From JBHIBA01 sp046758845 (GTDB lineage: Bacteria; UBA8248; JACPRG01; G963555815): a DNA stretch of 23,231 bases. The notes under the pieces are model-generated. The model saw only the letters and a program-made list of their open reading frames with translations. It was not told the origin of the DNA and searched no databases. A program made the position numbers and the translations under genes. Where the stretch lies: NCBI GenBank assembly GCA_046758845.1, contig JBHIBA010000036.1, positions 1 through 23,231 on the forward strand, in the 5' to 3' direction. This document shows positions 15,288 through 23,231 of the stretch, piece after piece; positions within the stretch are counted from its first letter, which is position 1; the number at the start of each line of letters is the position of its first letter.

Positions 15288-16820
15288 CTACACTTGGTTG
15301 TAACGGTAAGCGGTCGGCTGACTTAGGAGTGGAGGATCCTCCCACTGACGGTAGAACCTCTTAATTTCGCGATCAAGTTCTTCAAAAAATCGGCGCTCTG
15401 GATTCATTCGCTCGAACTTCTGATGCTTTAACTCCGACAGGCGCGCTCGGACACCCTCTTCGTCCACTGTCTGAAATTTTCCATCTTTGAGCACAGGTCG
15501 CCCATCCACCAAAACAGTCTGCACATCCCGGCAACAGGCCCGATGAACCAAACCCTCCACCGGATCGATCCAAGGATTGACCGCGGGAGAGTCAAAAATC
15601 CGGTCTTTCCTGAGAAGGACGAGATCCGCTTTCTTCCCCGGGCTCAAAGAGCCGAGGTTGTCCGCCTCTCCCATGACCCGACTCCCTCCCCGATAGAGAA
15701 GCCCAAGCCAATCTGCACCAGAGAGGGCTTTGGACTCAATTCCAGGCGCCCGCTGAAGGAAACAAGCCAGCCGGAGGTCAGAAAAGAGGTCGTTGTCGTC
15801 GTTGACCCCGGTCCCGTCCGTTCCAAGGGCGATCTGAACCCCTCGACGGAACATCTCCGACACCGGGGCAACGCCGCTGAAAAGGCGCAAATTGACCGAC
15901 GGATTGTGGACGCAAACAGTCCCCGTGTCCGCCAAGATGGTCATGTCTTCGCCGTGTGTCCAGACCATGTGGGCGAGGGAGAACTGAGGCCCCAGAACGC
16001 CGAGTTCCAACAGGTGGCGAACGGCAGATTTCCGCCACACTCGTTCGGCGAAGAGGGCTTGATAGCGGGTTTCGAGAGCGTGGGTCTGCAGACCGGTGGA
16101 CCGATCCTCGGCCTCGGCTTTCATCCGCCGGAGAGAGGCTTCCGAAGTCCGCGTCACCCCGGTGGGGGCCAGATAGACCTTCAAGCGTCCTCCCCGCCCA
16201 TGCCATGTGTCAAAGACGCCCCGCCAGCGTTTTAAGTACTCGTCTATGTCGAACCCTTGGACCTTGCCCGCGAGCTGAGCCGCCAGGTCCGGGGAGAGAC
16301 GACGGAGAAAGCTTTCGTCCTCCTCATAAGCAAAGTGATACCTCTCCCAGAAGAGCGGACCGAGACAAGCCCGCATGCCGAGATCCCAATAGGCCTGAAG
16401 GGCCGTCCCGGCCCCGAAGTCCGGTAACGAAAGCGTAGGCATAAGGTTCACGACACTCGTCACCCCGGCGCGGATGAGCTCCATGGCCGCCCACTGAGTT
16501 TGAAGATAAATCTCCTCGAAAGAAAATCCTCCCTCCGCCCCGGCGGTCAGATAGGGCAACCAGAGCTCCAACGGGATATCGGCTATGCCATCGCGGAAGG
16601 TGCCCCGACCATGGTGATGGGCGTCGATGAGGCCCGGCAGAAGGATTGAGGACCTAAGCGAACCCAATTCCTCATCGAAGGGACCTTCGCGCTTCAGCCG
16701 TTCGTGGGGGCCGACATCGGCAATCCGGTCGCCCTCGATGACGACCGCCCCCTCGGAGAGAACCCCCAACTCCTCATCCATGGTCACCATAAGGTTTGCC
16801 TTCACTAGAATTCGAGCCAT
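15288..16820 (-). CDS. Amidohydrolase, TRZ/ATZ/cytosine-deaminase-like, second copy
   Basis: A 510-residue enzyme of the same deaminase-type amidohydrolase group as the gene at 13396, but distinct and about 50 residues longer. I start at ATG 16820 (MARILVKANLMVTMDE), which has GAGGATG eight bases upstream; an ATG nine bases earlier and a longer open frame to 16895 are less likely. Metal and catalytic residues are visible: DAHHHGRG (H68, H70), QTHALET (H247, E250), SLAHMVW (H284), VHNPSVNLRL (H305) and ALGTDGTGVND (D335). The extra length lies mainly in a region before the HxxE motif (about 155-215) and a charged C-terminal tail after 460. Likely deaminase or hydrolase of a ring compound; substrate not assigned. 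Confidence 0.87.
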   Translation of the reverse strand: MARILVKANLMVTMDEELGVLSEGAVVIEGDRIADVGPHERLKREGPFDEELGSLRSSILLPGLIDAHHHGRGTFRDGIADIPLELWLPYLTAGAEGGFSFEEIYLQTQWAAMELIRAGVTSVVNLMPTLSLPDFGAGTALQAYWDLGMRACLGPLFWERYHFAYEEDESFLRRLSPDLAAQLAGKVQGFDIDEYLKRWRGVFDTWHGRGGRLKVYLAPTGVTRTSEASLRRMKAEAEDRSTGLQTHALETRYQALFAERVWRKSAVRHLLELGVLGPQFSLAHMVWTHGEDMTILADTGTVCVHNPSVNLRLFSGVAPVSEMFRRGVQIALGTDGTGVNDDNDLFSDLRLACFLQRAPGIESKALSGADWLGLLYRGGSRVMGEADNLGSLSPGKKADLVLLRKDRIFDSPAVNPWIDPVEGLVHRACCRDVQTVLVDGRPVLKDGKFQTVDEEGVRARLSELKHQKFERMNPERRFFEELDREIKRFYRQWEDPPLLSQPTAYRYNQV

Positions 16821-16891
16821 GTGATTCATCCTCGTTGGCGGAGGGAGGCTTCCCTCAGCTTCCTTCTCTGCCTTTGACGGGTCAGATCCCG

Positions 16892-17207
16892 TCAAGACCT
16901 CTTGGGAAACAGATTCGGGAGAAATTCGCCGGTGTAGAGGTCGTCCACCGCGAAGTGCGGGTTCCCTACACCAGGCGCTGGATAGAGTCAGATGACCCTT
17001 GTCCTGGTAGAAAGGTCACGAACAGGTTCGCCTCCCGGAAATAACCCTGACCCTGTGCCGCAAAAAGTCCTTGTCCCGGACATAAGAGATCCGGTCAAGG
17101 GTGAACACTACCTTCTCTTGGGTGAGGCCGGAATTCTATCCGAAGAGAAGAACCAGGACAACGAAGATGGCGAGCAAGGACAGAGGGGCCTTCGACCGGG
17201 CCTTCAC
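16892..17207 (-). pseudogene. Degraded NMT1/SsuA-like substrate-binding protein
   Basis: The reverse strand preserves fragments of an exported NMT1-type receptor in order, but broken. From a GTG at 17207 there is a signal peptide (VKARSKAPLSLLAIFVVLVL), interrupted by a TAG soon after. It is followed by TQEKVVFTLDRISYVRDKDF, matching the KV.F.LDW opening of the intact gene at 1967. A frameshift then leads to FFAAQGQGYFREANLFVTFL and GQGSSDSIQRLV, the cleft region. After another shift comes GVGNPHFAVDDLYTGEFLP and a TGA. The YTGEFLP piece corresponds to the C-terminus (YTTKFLP in the intact gene), so about two thirds of the middle has been deleted. It lies between the molybdopterin enzyme and an amidohydrolase, and suggests that a second NMT1 system once belonged to this cluster. 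Confidence 0.75.
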
Positions 17208-17290
17208 GGCCGGCTTCTTTCCCCTTTTCCAAGGGCCCTGCCTCCTGCAGCGTAGTCTTTGCGAGTCAGGTAGCGGAGGGCCTGGACCCC

Positions 17291-19591
17291 CTAACTCGGC
17301 CAACTACCTGTCTGCAGGGCGAGGAGGACCTTCTCGGGGGTGATTGGCAAAGAGGTGACGCGAATCCCAATGGCGCGGGAGACGGCGTTGGCTATGGCGG
17401 CAGCCGAGGTGTTGTTGGCCGCTTCGCCGATGCCGCGCGCTCCGAAGGGCCCCGCTCCCTCGCCGGACTCGACGATGGCCGTCCCGATGGCCGGGGCGTC
17501 CATAGGGGTGGAGAGGATATACTCGGCGAAATCATGGGCATCAGGCTTGCCCTCTTTTACGCAGCAGTCCTCAAATAGCGCCAACCCCATGCCGTATGAG
17601 GTGCCCCCCTCGAACTGACCTGTCACGGTCTGAGGGTTGACCGCAGTTCCGACGTCGTGGGAGACACCGAGGCCGTGGAGAGTGACCTCTCCGGTTTGGG
17701 GATCGACGGAGACCTCGGCCGCCGCCCCGCCGAAGGTGTAATCCACCCAGCCGGCCTCGTGGGCCGTGTCGGAGCCCGGATAGGGCTCGGGGCCGATCTT
17801 GAAGGCACCCAGGCTCGTAAGAGAGGCTCCGGAGGCGGTGCACGCGGCAACAAGCTGGGCATGGGAGACACTCTGATCCGGGGCCCCGCGCACGAAGGCC
17901 CTGCCCTCCGCCAGGACGACATCCTCCGCCCGGGCTTCCAGAAGGTTGGCCGCTGAGTCCTTCAAGGCGCGCACGATGGGCTCAGCCGCGCGTTCGATGG
18001 CGCTGCCGGTGTTGAGAAACTGCCTGCTGCCCGCCGTCATCCCCACCAGGGGGGTGGTCTGGGAGTCGGACAGGAGCACCGTCACCCGGTCCATCGGAAG
18101 GCCCAGCAATGAGGCGGTGAGCTGCCGGAAACCGGCCCCCTGTCCAGCACCCAGATCAGGCGCACCCGCAGCCACAACGGCACTACCGTCCAGCTGCACC
18201 CCAACATAGGCTTCTGCCACAGCCCCATGCCGGCCGTAGCCAGTCATGTTCGAAGCAAAACCACTGGCCCGAAGCCGCCGCTCGGAGTTCCCTTTCTCCT
18301 CAGGAAATCCACCATTAGGGCAGTCTGCCTCCTCAAGCGCCCGTCGGGCCTCCTCCAGGGTCTCGGCGATGCGGACGGCGTGCTTGAGAGGCTGTCCCGT
18401 CGTGAGAGCCTCGCCCTTGGAGAGGTAGTTCCGCTTGCGAAGCTCGAAGGGGTCCATCCCCAGCCTTTCGGCCAGGGTGTCCATGAGCCCCTCCAGGGCG
18501 AAAGTGATCTGGGGGGAGCCTACGCCGCGCATGGCGGTGGCTGTGGGGTTGTGGGTTAGGACCATCCGCATGTCTACTTGTACGTTGGGGCAACGGTAGG
18601 GGCCCGAGGCCTGAACCATGGAGTATTTGCAGATCACGGCGCTGAGGTCGGTATACGCTCCCGCATCGCCGACGATGTCCGCCACGAGGGCGGTGAGTCG
18701 TCCGTCAGCGTCGGCTCCAACCTTGTAGCGCATGACATAGGGGTGGCGCTTCGTGGAGGAGAGGATGGATTCCTCCCGCGTGAGAGACATGCGCACCGGC
18801 CGGCCTGTCGCCTTCACGAGTAGGGCGAGGAATGGCTCGATGGTGAGCATGATCTTGCCGCCGAAGCCGCCGCCCAGTTCCGGGCTCTCGATGCGCACCT
18901 GGTTGTGCGGCAGGCCCAGGATCCGCGCGACGAACCGGAAGTTCTCGATCATCTGAGTCCCGCAACGGATGTGCACGACGTCGCCCGGGTCGAGCCACGC
19001 CAACCCCGCCTCCGTCTCTAAATAGGCGTGTTCCACGCACTGGGTGTCATAGGTCTCCTCGACGATGGCTGCGGCCCCGGCGAAGCCCGTCTCAACGTCT
19101 CCGCGCCGGAAGCCATAGTGCGCCACCACGTTGCCGCGCTCGTCCACCTGGGGAGCGGTGGATTCTGCCGCCTTGAGGGGATCTTCAATGAGGGGGAGTG
19201 TTTCGTACTCGACTCGGATCCGAGAAAGGGCCTCCTCTGCTATCTCCCACGACTCCGCCGCGACGAGGGCCACCGGGTCCCCCACTGCTCGGACGTAACC
19301 CTCGGCGAGGACGGGCTGGTCGTCGCGGGCGCCCAGGAGGTTTCCGCGCAGCTTGGCCCCCGGAATGTCCGCAGCAGTCAGAACGGCGTGGACGCCCGGA
19401 AGGTCCCTGGCGCCGCGGACGTCCAACTTGCCGATGCGCGCGTTGGCCACGGGGCTTCTCAGGGCGCGGCCCCAAAGCATCCCCGGCAGCGAGACGTCGT
19501 CGCTGAATCGTGTCGCGCCGGTGGCCTTCTCGATGGCATCGGCCCGGGTGGGGGACTTGCCGATCAGAGAGGAGACCCTATCAGCGGCCAT
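17291..19591 (-). CDS. Xanthine dehydrogenase/aldehyde oxidase-type molybdopterin-binding subunit
   Basis: A 766-residue molybdenum hydroxylase large subunit at the normal length for a separate subunit. The ATG is preceded by AAGGAGG. The N-terminal 'hammerhead' domain covers about 20-130. GGGFGGK (240-246) and TAMRGVGSPQ (352-361) bind the cofactor; the latter resembles the xanthine dehydrogenase arginine loop rather than the AYxCSFR loop of CO dehydrogenase. QGAGFRQLTASLLG follows, and the catalytic glutamate is in GARGIGEAA (E723). Such subunits hydroxylate purines, N-heterocycles or aldehydes, passing electrons to [2Fe-2S] and FAD subunits. Neither partner gene is in the window, which is odd. 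It lies 94 bases after livF of set 2 and could share that transcript. Purine versus other heterocycle is undecided. Confidence 0.88.
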   Translation of the reverse strand: MAADRVSSLIGKSPTRADAIEKATGATRFSDDVSLPGMLWGRALRSPVANARIGKLDVRGARDLPGVHAVLTAADIPGAKLRGNLLGARDDQPVLAEGYVRAVGDPVALVAAESWEIAEEALSRIRVEYETLPLIEDPLKAAESTAPQVDERGNVVAHYGFRRGDVETGFAGAAAIVEETYDTQCVEHAYLETEAGLAWLDPGDVVHIRCGTQMIENFRFVARILGLPHNQVRIESPELGGGFGGKIMLTIEPFLALLVKATGRPVRMSLTREESILSSTKRHPYVMRYKVGADADGRLTALVADIVGDAGAYTDLSAVICKYSMVQASGPYRCPNVQVDMRMVLTHNPTATAMRGVGSPQITFALEGLMDTLAERLGMDPFELRKRNYLSKGEALTTGQPLKHAVRIAETLEEARRALEEADCPNGGFPEEKGNSERRLRASGFASNMTGYGRHGAVAEAYVGVQLDGSAVVAAGAPDLGAGQGAGFRQLTASLLGLPMDRVTVLLSDSQTTPLVGMTAGSRQFLNTGSAIERAAEPIVRALKDSAANLLEARAEDVVLAEGRAFVRGAPDQSVSHAQLVAACTASGASLTSLGAFKIGPEPYPGSDTAHEAGWVDYTFGGAAAEVSVDPQTGEVTLHGLGVSHDVGTAVNPQTVTGQFEGGTSYGMGLALFEDCCVKEGKPDAHDFAEYILSTPMDAPAIGTAIVESGEGAGPFGARGIGEAANNTSAAAIANAVSRAIGIRVTSLPITPEKVLLALQTGSWPS

Positions 19592-19685
19592 CTTCTCGAC
19601 CTCCTTGGGAGGACCTTTTCAGAGAATTTTTCTTTCCCATCCCTCTTCTATGAGTAGCGGCTCCGCAATCCCCCCGGCGACGAGG

Positions 19686-20426
19686 CTAGATACCCAAGTG
19701 GCGGTCAAGGGTCTCCGTCTCCTGGGCGAGTTTATCCGGGGTGCCGTGGTAGACGATGCGCCCGGTCGTGATGATGTAGACGTAATCCGCCACGGCCATG
19801 GCCAGCGCGAAATTCTGTTCCACCAGGAGGAGGGAGTGTCCCTCTCGCCGGAGTCCCTGCATGATCTCCTCCAGCTCCCGAACCAACACCGGCGCCAGAC
19901 CTTCCGATGGCTCGTCCATGAGGATGAGGTCGGGGTTCGCCATCAATGCCCGACCGATGGCGAGCATCTGCTGCTCCCCGCCGCTCAGAGCGCTGCCCAG
20001 CTGCCTTGTCCGCTCGGCGAGCTGGGGGAATCTCTCCAGTACCGTGGACAAGTTCCAACGCCCGGATTTGTTGTTGCCCAAGGCCTTGCCCCCGGCCAGA
20101 GGGCTCGTGGGGAGAAGCAGTGTTTCGCGAACAGTCAGCGACGGGAAAATGCGGCGTCCCTGCGGTACCAGTGCGATCCCGAGCTGTGCGATCCGATAGG
20201 GGGGATATCCCAGGAGCGAGTGGCCTTTGAACGTGATTTTGCCCTCGCGGGGCGGTGTCAGGCCGGCAACGGATCGGATGAGGGTGGTTTTGCCCATCCC
20301 GTTGCGCCCCAGCAGCGCCACAATTTGCCCCTCCGACACTTCGAGGCTCAGCCCCTGCAGGACATAACTGTCCCCATAGTAGGTGTGGATGTCCTCGACA
20401 CATAGCAAGGGCTCAGACGGTGCCAA
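19686..20426 (-). CDS. livF: Branched-chain-type ABC transporter ATPase LivF (set 2)
   Basis: A 246-residue ABC ATPase of LivF type. The chosen TTG start at 20426 follows GGGAGG at six bases and overlaps the end of livG by 14 bases, as at two junctions of set 1; the frame stays open to 20516 inside livG. Walker A is GRNGMGKT (40-47), the signature LSGGEQQ (147-153), Walker B LILMDE (167-172), and the switch reads LVEQN. Compared with set 1 it has an insertion of about a dozen residues (SPLAGGKALGNNKSG region, 108-122) before the helical domain. It energises import with LivG2. It is the last transporter gene before the molybdopterin enzyme. Confidence 0.92.
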   Translation of the reverse strand: MAPSEPLLCVEDIHTYYGDSYVLQGLSLEVSEGQIVALLGRNGMGKTTLIRSVAGLTPPREGKITFKGHSLLGYPPYRIAQLGIALVPQGRRIFPSLTVRETLLLPTSPLAGGKALGNNKSGRWNLSTVLERFPQLAERTRQLGSALSGGEQQMLAIGRALMANPDLILMDEPSEGLAPVLVRELEEIMQGLRREGHSLLLVEQNFALAMAVADYVYIITTGRIVYHGTPDKLAQETETLDRHLGI

Positions 20427-21159
20427 GGTAGACCTCCCGGACCTCGGGATTCGCCCGAACCTGGTCGGGCGTGCCTTCGAGGATGACGCGACCGCGATGG
20501 AGCACGGTGACTTCATCGGCCAGTCCGAGGGCCACGCTCATGTCGTGCTCGATGAGGATGACCGTGATCTCGGGGGGCAGCTGAGCGATAATTTCGGCGA
20601 TCCGATGGCGTTCGCCAGGAGAAAGCCCGGAGGCCGGCTCGTCGAGCAGGAGCACACGGGGCCGGCTGGCCAGCGCCAGTGCAATCTCCAGTTGCCTGCG
20701 CTCGCCATACGAAAGGTGGCGAACGGAGTCGGACGCCCGGTGGGCGAGTCCGACGCGGGCCAGCTCCTCATCGGCGCGCGCCCAGTTCTCCCGGAAGGCC
20801 TCCACCGGACGATGCAGCACCCACTTCTGCCGGTTCGTTCCCTGTACGGCGAGCAGGACGTTCTCCATCACGGTGAGCTCGTGGAAGACGTTCGTGATCT
20901 GATAGGTGCGACCCATCCCGATGGCTGTGCGGTGATGCTCCGCCAGGGACGTGACGTCGTTTCCGAACAGGAAGACCCGCCCCGCGCTCGGGGCCATGCT
21001 GCCGGTGACGCAGTTGAACAGGGTGGTCTTGCCCGCGCCGTTGGGGCCAATGAGGGCGCGGCGTTGGCCGGCCGGCACCCTCATCGATACCCCGTCCACC
21101 GCGCAAAGCCCCCCGAAGGCCTTGGTGAGGTCCACCACTTCCACAGCGTTCCGGTCCAT
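20413..21159 (-). CDS. livG: Branched-chain-type ABC transporter ATPase LivG (set 2)
   Basis: A 248-residue LivG-type ATPase. Walker A is GPNGAGKT (38-45), the signature LSYGER (149-154), Walker B VLLLDE (169-174), and the switch histidine H205 sits in LIEHDM. KAFGGLCAVDGVSM at the N-terminus is standard. It starts six bases after the livM stop and ends overlapping livF. It diverges clearly from LivG of set 1, so the two transporters are not a recent duplication. Confidence 0.94.
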   Translation of the reverse strand: MDRNAVEVVDLTKAFGGLCAVDGVSMRVPAGQRRALIGPNGAGKTTLFNCVTGSMAPSAGRVFLFGNDVTSLAEHHRTAIGMGRTYQITNVFHELTVMENVLLAVQGTNRQKWVLHRPVEAFRENWARADEELARVGLAHRASDSVRHLSYGERRQLEIALALASRPRVLLLDEPASGLSPGERHRIAEIIAQLPPEITVILIEHDMSVALGLADEVTVLHRGRVILEGTPDQVRANPEVREVYLGTV

Positions 21160-21165
21160 CGCAGC

Positions 21166-22140
21166 CTAGTCCCGCGCCGCCGCCACGCCGAGCCCCCGCT
21201 CAGGGCGGGCTGTTCGGGAGCGGGCCCGGAAGCGCCGGAGCAAGCCCAAGAGTCCATGGGGCGCCCAGAGCACCGTGACGATGAACACCAGGCCCATCAC
21301 GGTCATCCATTGCACCAGGTAGGCGCTCACGTAATTGCGGATGCCCAGGATGATCGCCGAGCCGATGAACGGCCCCAGGATGGTGCCCGCGCCGCCGAGA
21401 ATGACCATCAAGGCCGCCTCGGCCGAGACGAGGAAATGGGCCGTGGCCGGAGAGACGAACCGGTTCCAATAAACGTAGAGAACACCGGCCACGCCGGCGA
21501 ACAAGCCGGAGAGCAAGAAAGCGGCAAACTTGTGGGCCACTACATTGTAGCCCAGGGCACGCATCCGGCTCTCGCTCTCCCGGATGCCCCGCAGGGCGAG
21601 TCCAAAAGGCGAGCGGACCAGCAGGTGATAGCCCATCGCGCACACTGCCACCACGATGAGGACCACGTAGTAGTACGAGGACAGGCCCGTGATAGACAGG
21701 GAGCCCAACGCCGGCAGGGGCACGTTACCCACACCGTTGTCACCGCCGGTGAAGGACGCCCAGCGCAATGAGACCCCCCAGACAATGTAGCCCATCGCCA
21801 GCGTCACCAGGATGAAGTAAACCCCGCCCGTCCGGACCCCCAAGCCGAATACCGCGGCCAGGATGACCGCAGCCACCACACCCGCCGGCGCCGCCAAGAG
21901 GGTGGGGAACGCATGTCGGGCCTCCAGAATGGCCGTCGTGTAGGCCGCCACGGCGAAGATGGCCGCATGGCCAAGAGGAAAGAGCCCCGTGTGTCCCAGC
22001 AAGAGGTCCACGGACAGGGCGAGCAGACCGAAGACGAGGATCTGGATGAGCAGGCTCGTCCAGAAGACGTCCAGGAACAGGGGGGCGAGAACCGCCACCA
22101 CAGCCGCGCCCACCCATGCCAGCCGGCCGGCAGTTCCCAT
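21166..22140 (-). CDS. livM: Branched-chain-type ABC transporter permease LivM (set 2)
   Basis: A 324-residue inner-membrane permease. I start at ATG 22140, two bases after the livH stop (GCCTAGGAATG), where LivM-type hydrophobic sequence begins; the frame is open to 22350 only as a shadow of livH. Diagnostic blocks are LSVDLLLGHTGLFPLGHAAIF, LRGIRESESRMRALGYN (ATPase-coupling loop) and GAGTILGPFIGSAII near the C-terminus. The tail of about 20 residues is arginine-rich. It pairs with LivH2 to form the channel. Confidence 0.92.
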   Translation of the reverse strand: MGTAGRLAWVGAAVVAVLAPLFLDVFWTSLLIQILVFGLLALSVDLLLGHTGLFPLGHAAIFAVAAYTTAILEARHAFPTLLAAPAGVVAAVILAAVFGLGVRTGGVYFILVTLAMGYIVWGVSLRWASFTGGDNGVGNVPLPALGSLSITGLSSYYYVVLIVVAVCAMGYHLLVRSPFGLALRGIRESESRMRALGYNVVAHKFAAFLLSGLFAGVAGVLYVYWNRFVSPATAHFLVSAEAALMVILGGAGTILGPFIGSAIILGIRNYVSAYLVQWMTVMGLVFIVTVLWAPHGLLGLLRRFRARSRTARPERGLGVAAARD

Positions 22141-22142
22141 TC

Positions 22143-23000
22143 CTAGGCCTCGCGGCCAAACAGGCCGATGGGCCGGAAGAGCAACAACAGCGCCATCGGA
22201 CCGAACACCATGAAGTACGAGAACTCCGGGAGCAGCCACCGGCCGTAGGCGTCCACCAGCCCGACAATGAGGCTCCCAACCATCGCGCCCTCCAGGCTCC
22301 CCAGGCCGCCGACGATGACCACGACCAGCGCCAGCACGAGGATGTCCCACTCCGCGCCGGGGTAGAGCGTCAGGAAGGCCCCCCCGGCTACACCGCTCAA
22401 TCCGGCCAGGAAGGCCGCCAGCGCGAAAACCAGGCCAAAGAGGCGGTCGACGTTGATCCCGACGGCGTCAACCATCTCCCGGTCGTCAACGCCCGCGCGC
22501 ACGATGGCCCCGAGTTGTGTCTTTGAATAAAGAAGCCAAAGGACCACGGCGACGATGGCCCCGAATACAATGAGGAAGAACCGGTACCGCGGGTAAACAA
22601 TACCTCCTGGCAGGTCTATCGGCCCGCGCGCGAACATCGGGGGCGGGACGCGGAGCGGGTTTCCCCCCCAGGTGACCAGCGCGATGTCGGCGAGCACATA
22701 AGCGATTCCCACGGTGAGAAGCACCTGGGCGAGTATGTTGTCGCGGACCCGCCGGAAAAGGAAACGCTCGCTGAAGTGGCTGACCACAATGATACCGGCG
22801 CCGCCGGTCAGGAGGGCAAGCCAGAAGTTCCCAGTGGCCCGCAGGACAGTCAGCCCAATGTAGCCGCCGAACAGATAGAAGGCGCCGTGCGCCAGGTTGA
22901 TGAACCGGGCGAGGCCGAACGTCAGCGTGAAACCGCTGGCCAGGAGGAACAGGAGCGCTCCCATCGAGATGCCGTTGAGCGCCTGAAGTATCCAGTTCAT
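22143..23000 (-). CDS. livH: Branched-chain-type ABC transporter permease LivH (set 2)
   Basis: A 285-residue permease starting at ATG 23000 (MNWILQALNGISMGALL), which has AAGGGTGGG just upstream; an in-frame GTG at 23009 would add three residues but has no ribosome site. LARFINLAHGAFYLFGGYIG is the LivH signature, IVRAGVDDREMVDAVGIN the coupling loop, and VGGLGSLEGAMVGS the C-terminal block. It is 123 bases downstream of the binding-protein gene and two bases from livM. Confidence 0.92.
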   Translation of the reverse strand: MNWILQALNGISMGALLFLLASGFTLTFGLARFINLAHGAFYLFGGYIGLTVLRATGNFWLALLTGGAGIIVVSHFSERFLFRRVRDNILAQVLLTVGIAYVLADIALVTWGGNPLRVPPPMFARGPIDLPGGIVYPRYRFFLIVFGAIVAVVLWLLYSKTQLGAIVRAGVDDREMVDAVGINVDRLFGLVFALAAFLAGLSGVAGGAFLTLYPGAEWDILVLALVVVIVGGLGSLEGAMVGSLIVGLVDAYGRWLLPEFSYFMVFGPMALLLLFRPIGLFGREA

Positions 23001-23076
23001 CAATCCCACCCTTTGGCGACTGGGATGGCGCGCGGACTCATCCTCAACGTCATCCGACGGCAGAGAATCTCCCCCG

Positions 23077-23107
23077 CCCCGGCCGACGCTGGATGGGTCG
23101 ACCGGGG
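23077..23107 (-). terminator. Strong hairpin between the binding-protein gene and livH (set 2)
   Basis: On the minus-strand RNA CCCCGGUCGAC (23107-23097) pairs over all 11 positions with GUCGGCCGGGG (23087-23077), one pair being G-U, around a 9-base loop. It begins 16 bases after the stop of the upstream gene. The plus-strand version has a C-A mismatch at that pair, so the structure suits minus-strand RNA. No U tract follows, so partial termination or protection of the upstream mRNA is more likely than full termination. Confidence 0.5.
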
Positions 23108-23123
23108 CACAGCGGCTAGGAGA

Positions 23124-23231
23124 TTATCGTTTGTACGGGCCGCGGGCGAGATATTCCTTCGGCGACCACTTCCAGAACTGGGAGACCGCCTCGTAGGTCT
23201 TCACCGGGACGTTCATCAGGACGTCGCCGAG
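23124..23231 (-). CDS. C-terminal end of an ABC transporter substrate-binding protein (set 2), partial
   Basis: The last 35 residues of a protein that enters from the right edge and ends at the TAA at 23126-23124. The ending, VPVKTYEAVSQFWKWSPKEYLARGPYKR split across VSQFW and PKEYL, is what branched-chain-type (Peripla_BP_6) receptors commonly show. Position directly upstream of livHMGF supports it as the receptor of set 2. Ligand is unknown and nothing more can be said from this fragment. Confidence 0.65.
   Translation of the reverse strand, partial: LGDVLMNVPVKTYEAVSQFWKWSPKEYLARGPYKR

Noticed and set aside
20383..21771. 462-residue plus-strand open frame
   Set aside because: It covers livG and livM of set 2 in antisense, and its composition is that of a reverse-frame artefact.

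Overview
The window is GC-rich bacterial DNA (about 60% by eye), densely coding and almost free of mobile elements. It is dominated by catabolic hydrolases and ABC importers. Several starts are TTG or GTG with good ribosome binding sites. Orphan NMT1-type binding proteins, several liv-type importers and many amidohydrolases together are typical of uncultured soil or sediment lineages such as Rokubacteria, NC10, Tectomicrobia and some Proteobacteria. That is an inference from style only; no rRNA or taxonomic marker is present.

Layout. (1) 1-1448, minus: N-terminal ~480 residues of an ATP-dependent hydantoinase/oxoprolinase (HyuA type), cut by the window edge. (2) 1449-1966: divergent control region with a TTGACA box beside a small palindrome. 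(3) 1967-5711, plus: an NMT1/SsuA-like binding protein, a two-gene TPP-dependent decarboxylase resembling sulfopyruvate decarboxylase alpha/beta, and a dihydropyrimidinase-family metallohydrolase. (4) 23231-5805, minus: a long collinear series. Read 5'->3' it holds the tail of a branched-chain-type binding protein, livHMGF set 2, an orphan xanthine-dehydrogenase-type molybdopterin subunit, a deaminase-like amidohydrolase, a second one, livHMGF set 1 followed by its own binding protein, and two paralogous arginine-deiminase-fold hydrolases.

Two wrecked genes lie in the larger gaps of the minus block: an NMT1-like binding protein with a stop, frameshifts and an internal deletion (16892-17207, minus), and a zinc-type alcohol dehydrogenase/quinone reductase remnant (about 15040-15251, plus, opposite to its neighbours).

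How the genes may work together (inference): the enzymes cover oxidation (Mo hydroxylase), hydrolytic deamination (two HxxE amidohydrolases), cyclic-amide opening (a metal-dependent and an ATP-dependent type) and C-N hydrolysis (two deiminase-fold enzymes), next to two liv-type importers and one NMT1-type receptor. This looks like a scavenging island for purine-, pyrimidine-, hydantoin- or guanidino-like nitrogen compounds. The substrate cannot be read from the sequence. No transcriptional regulator, RNA gene, CRISPR array or insertion sequence was seen.
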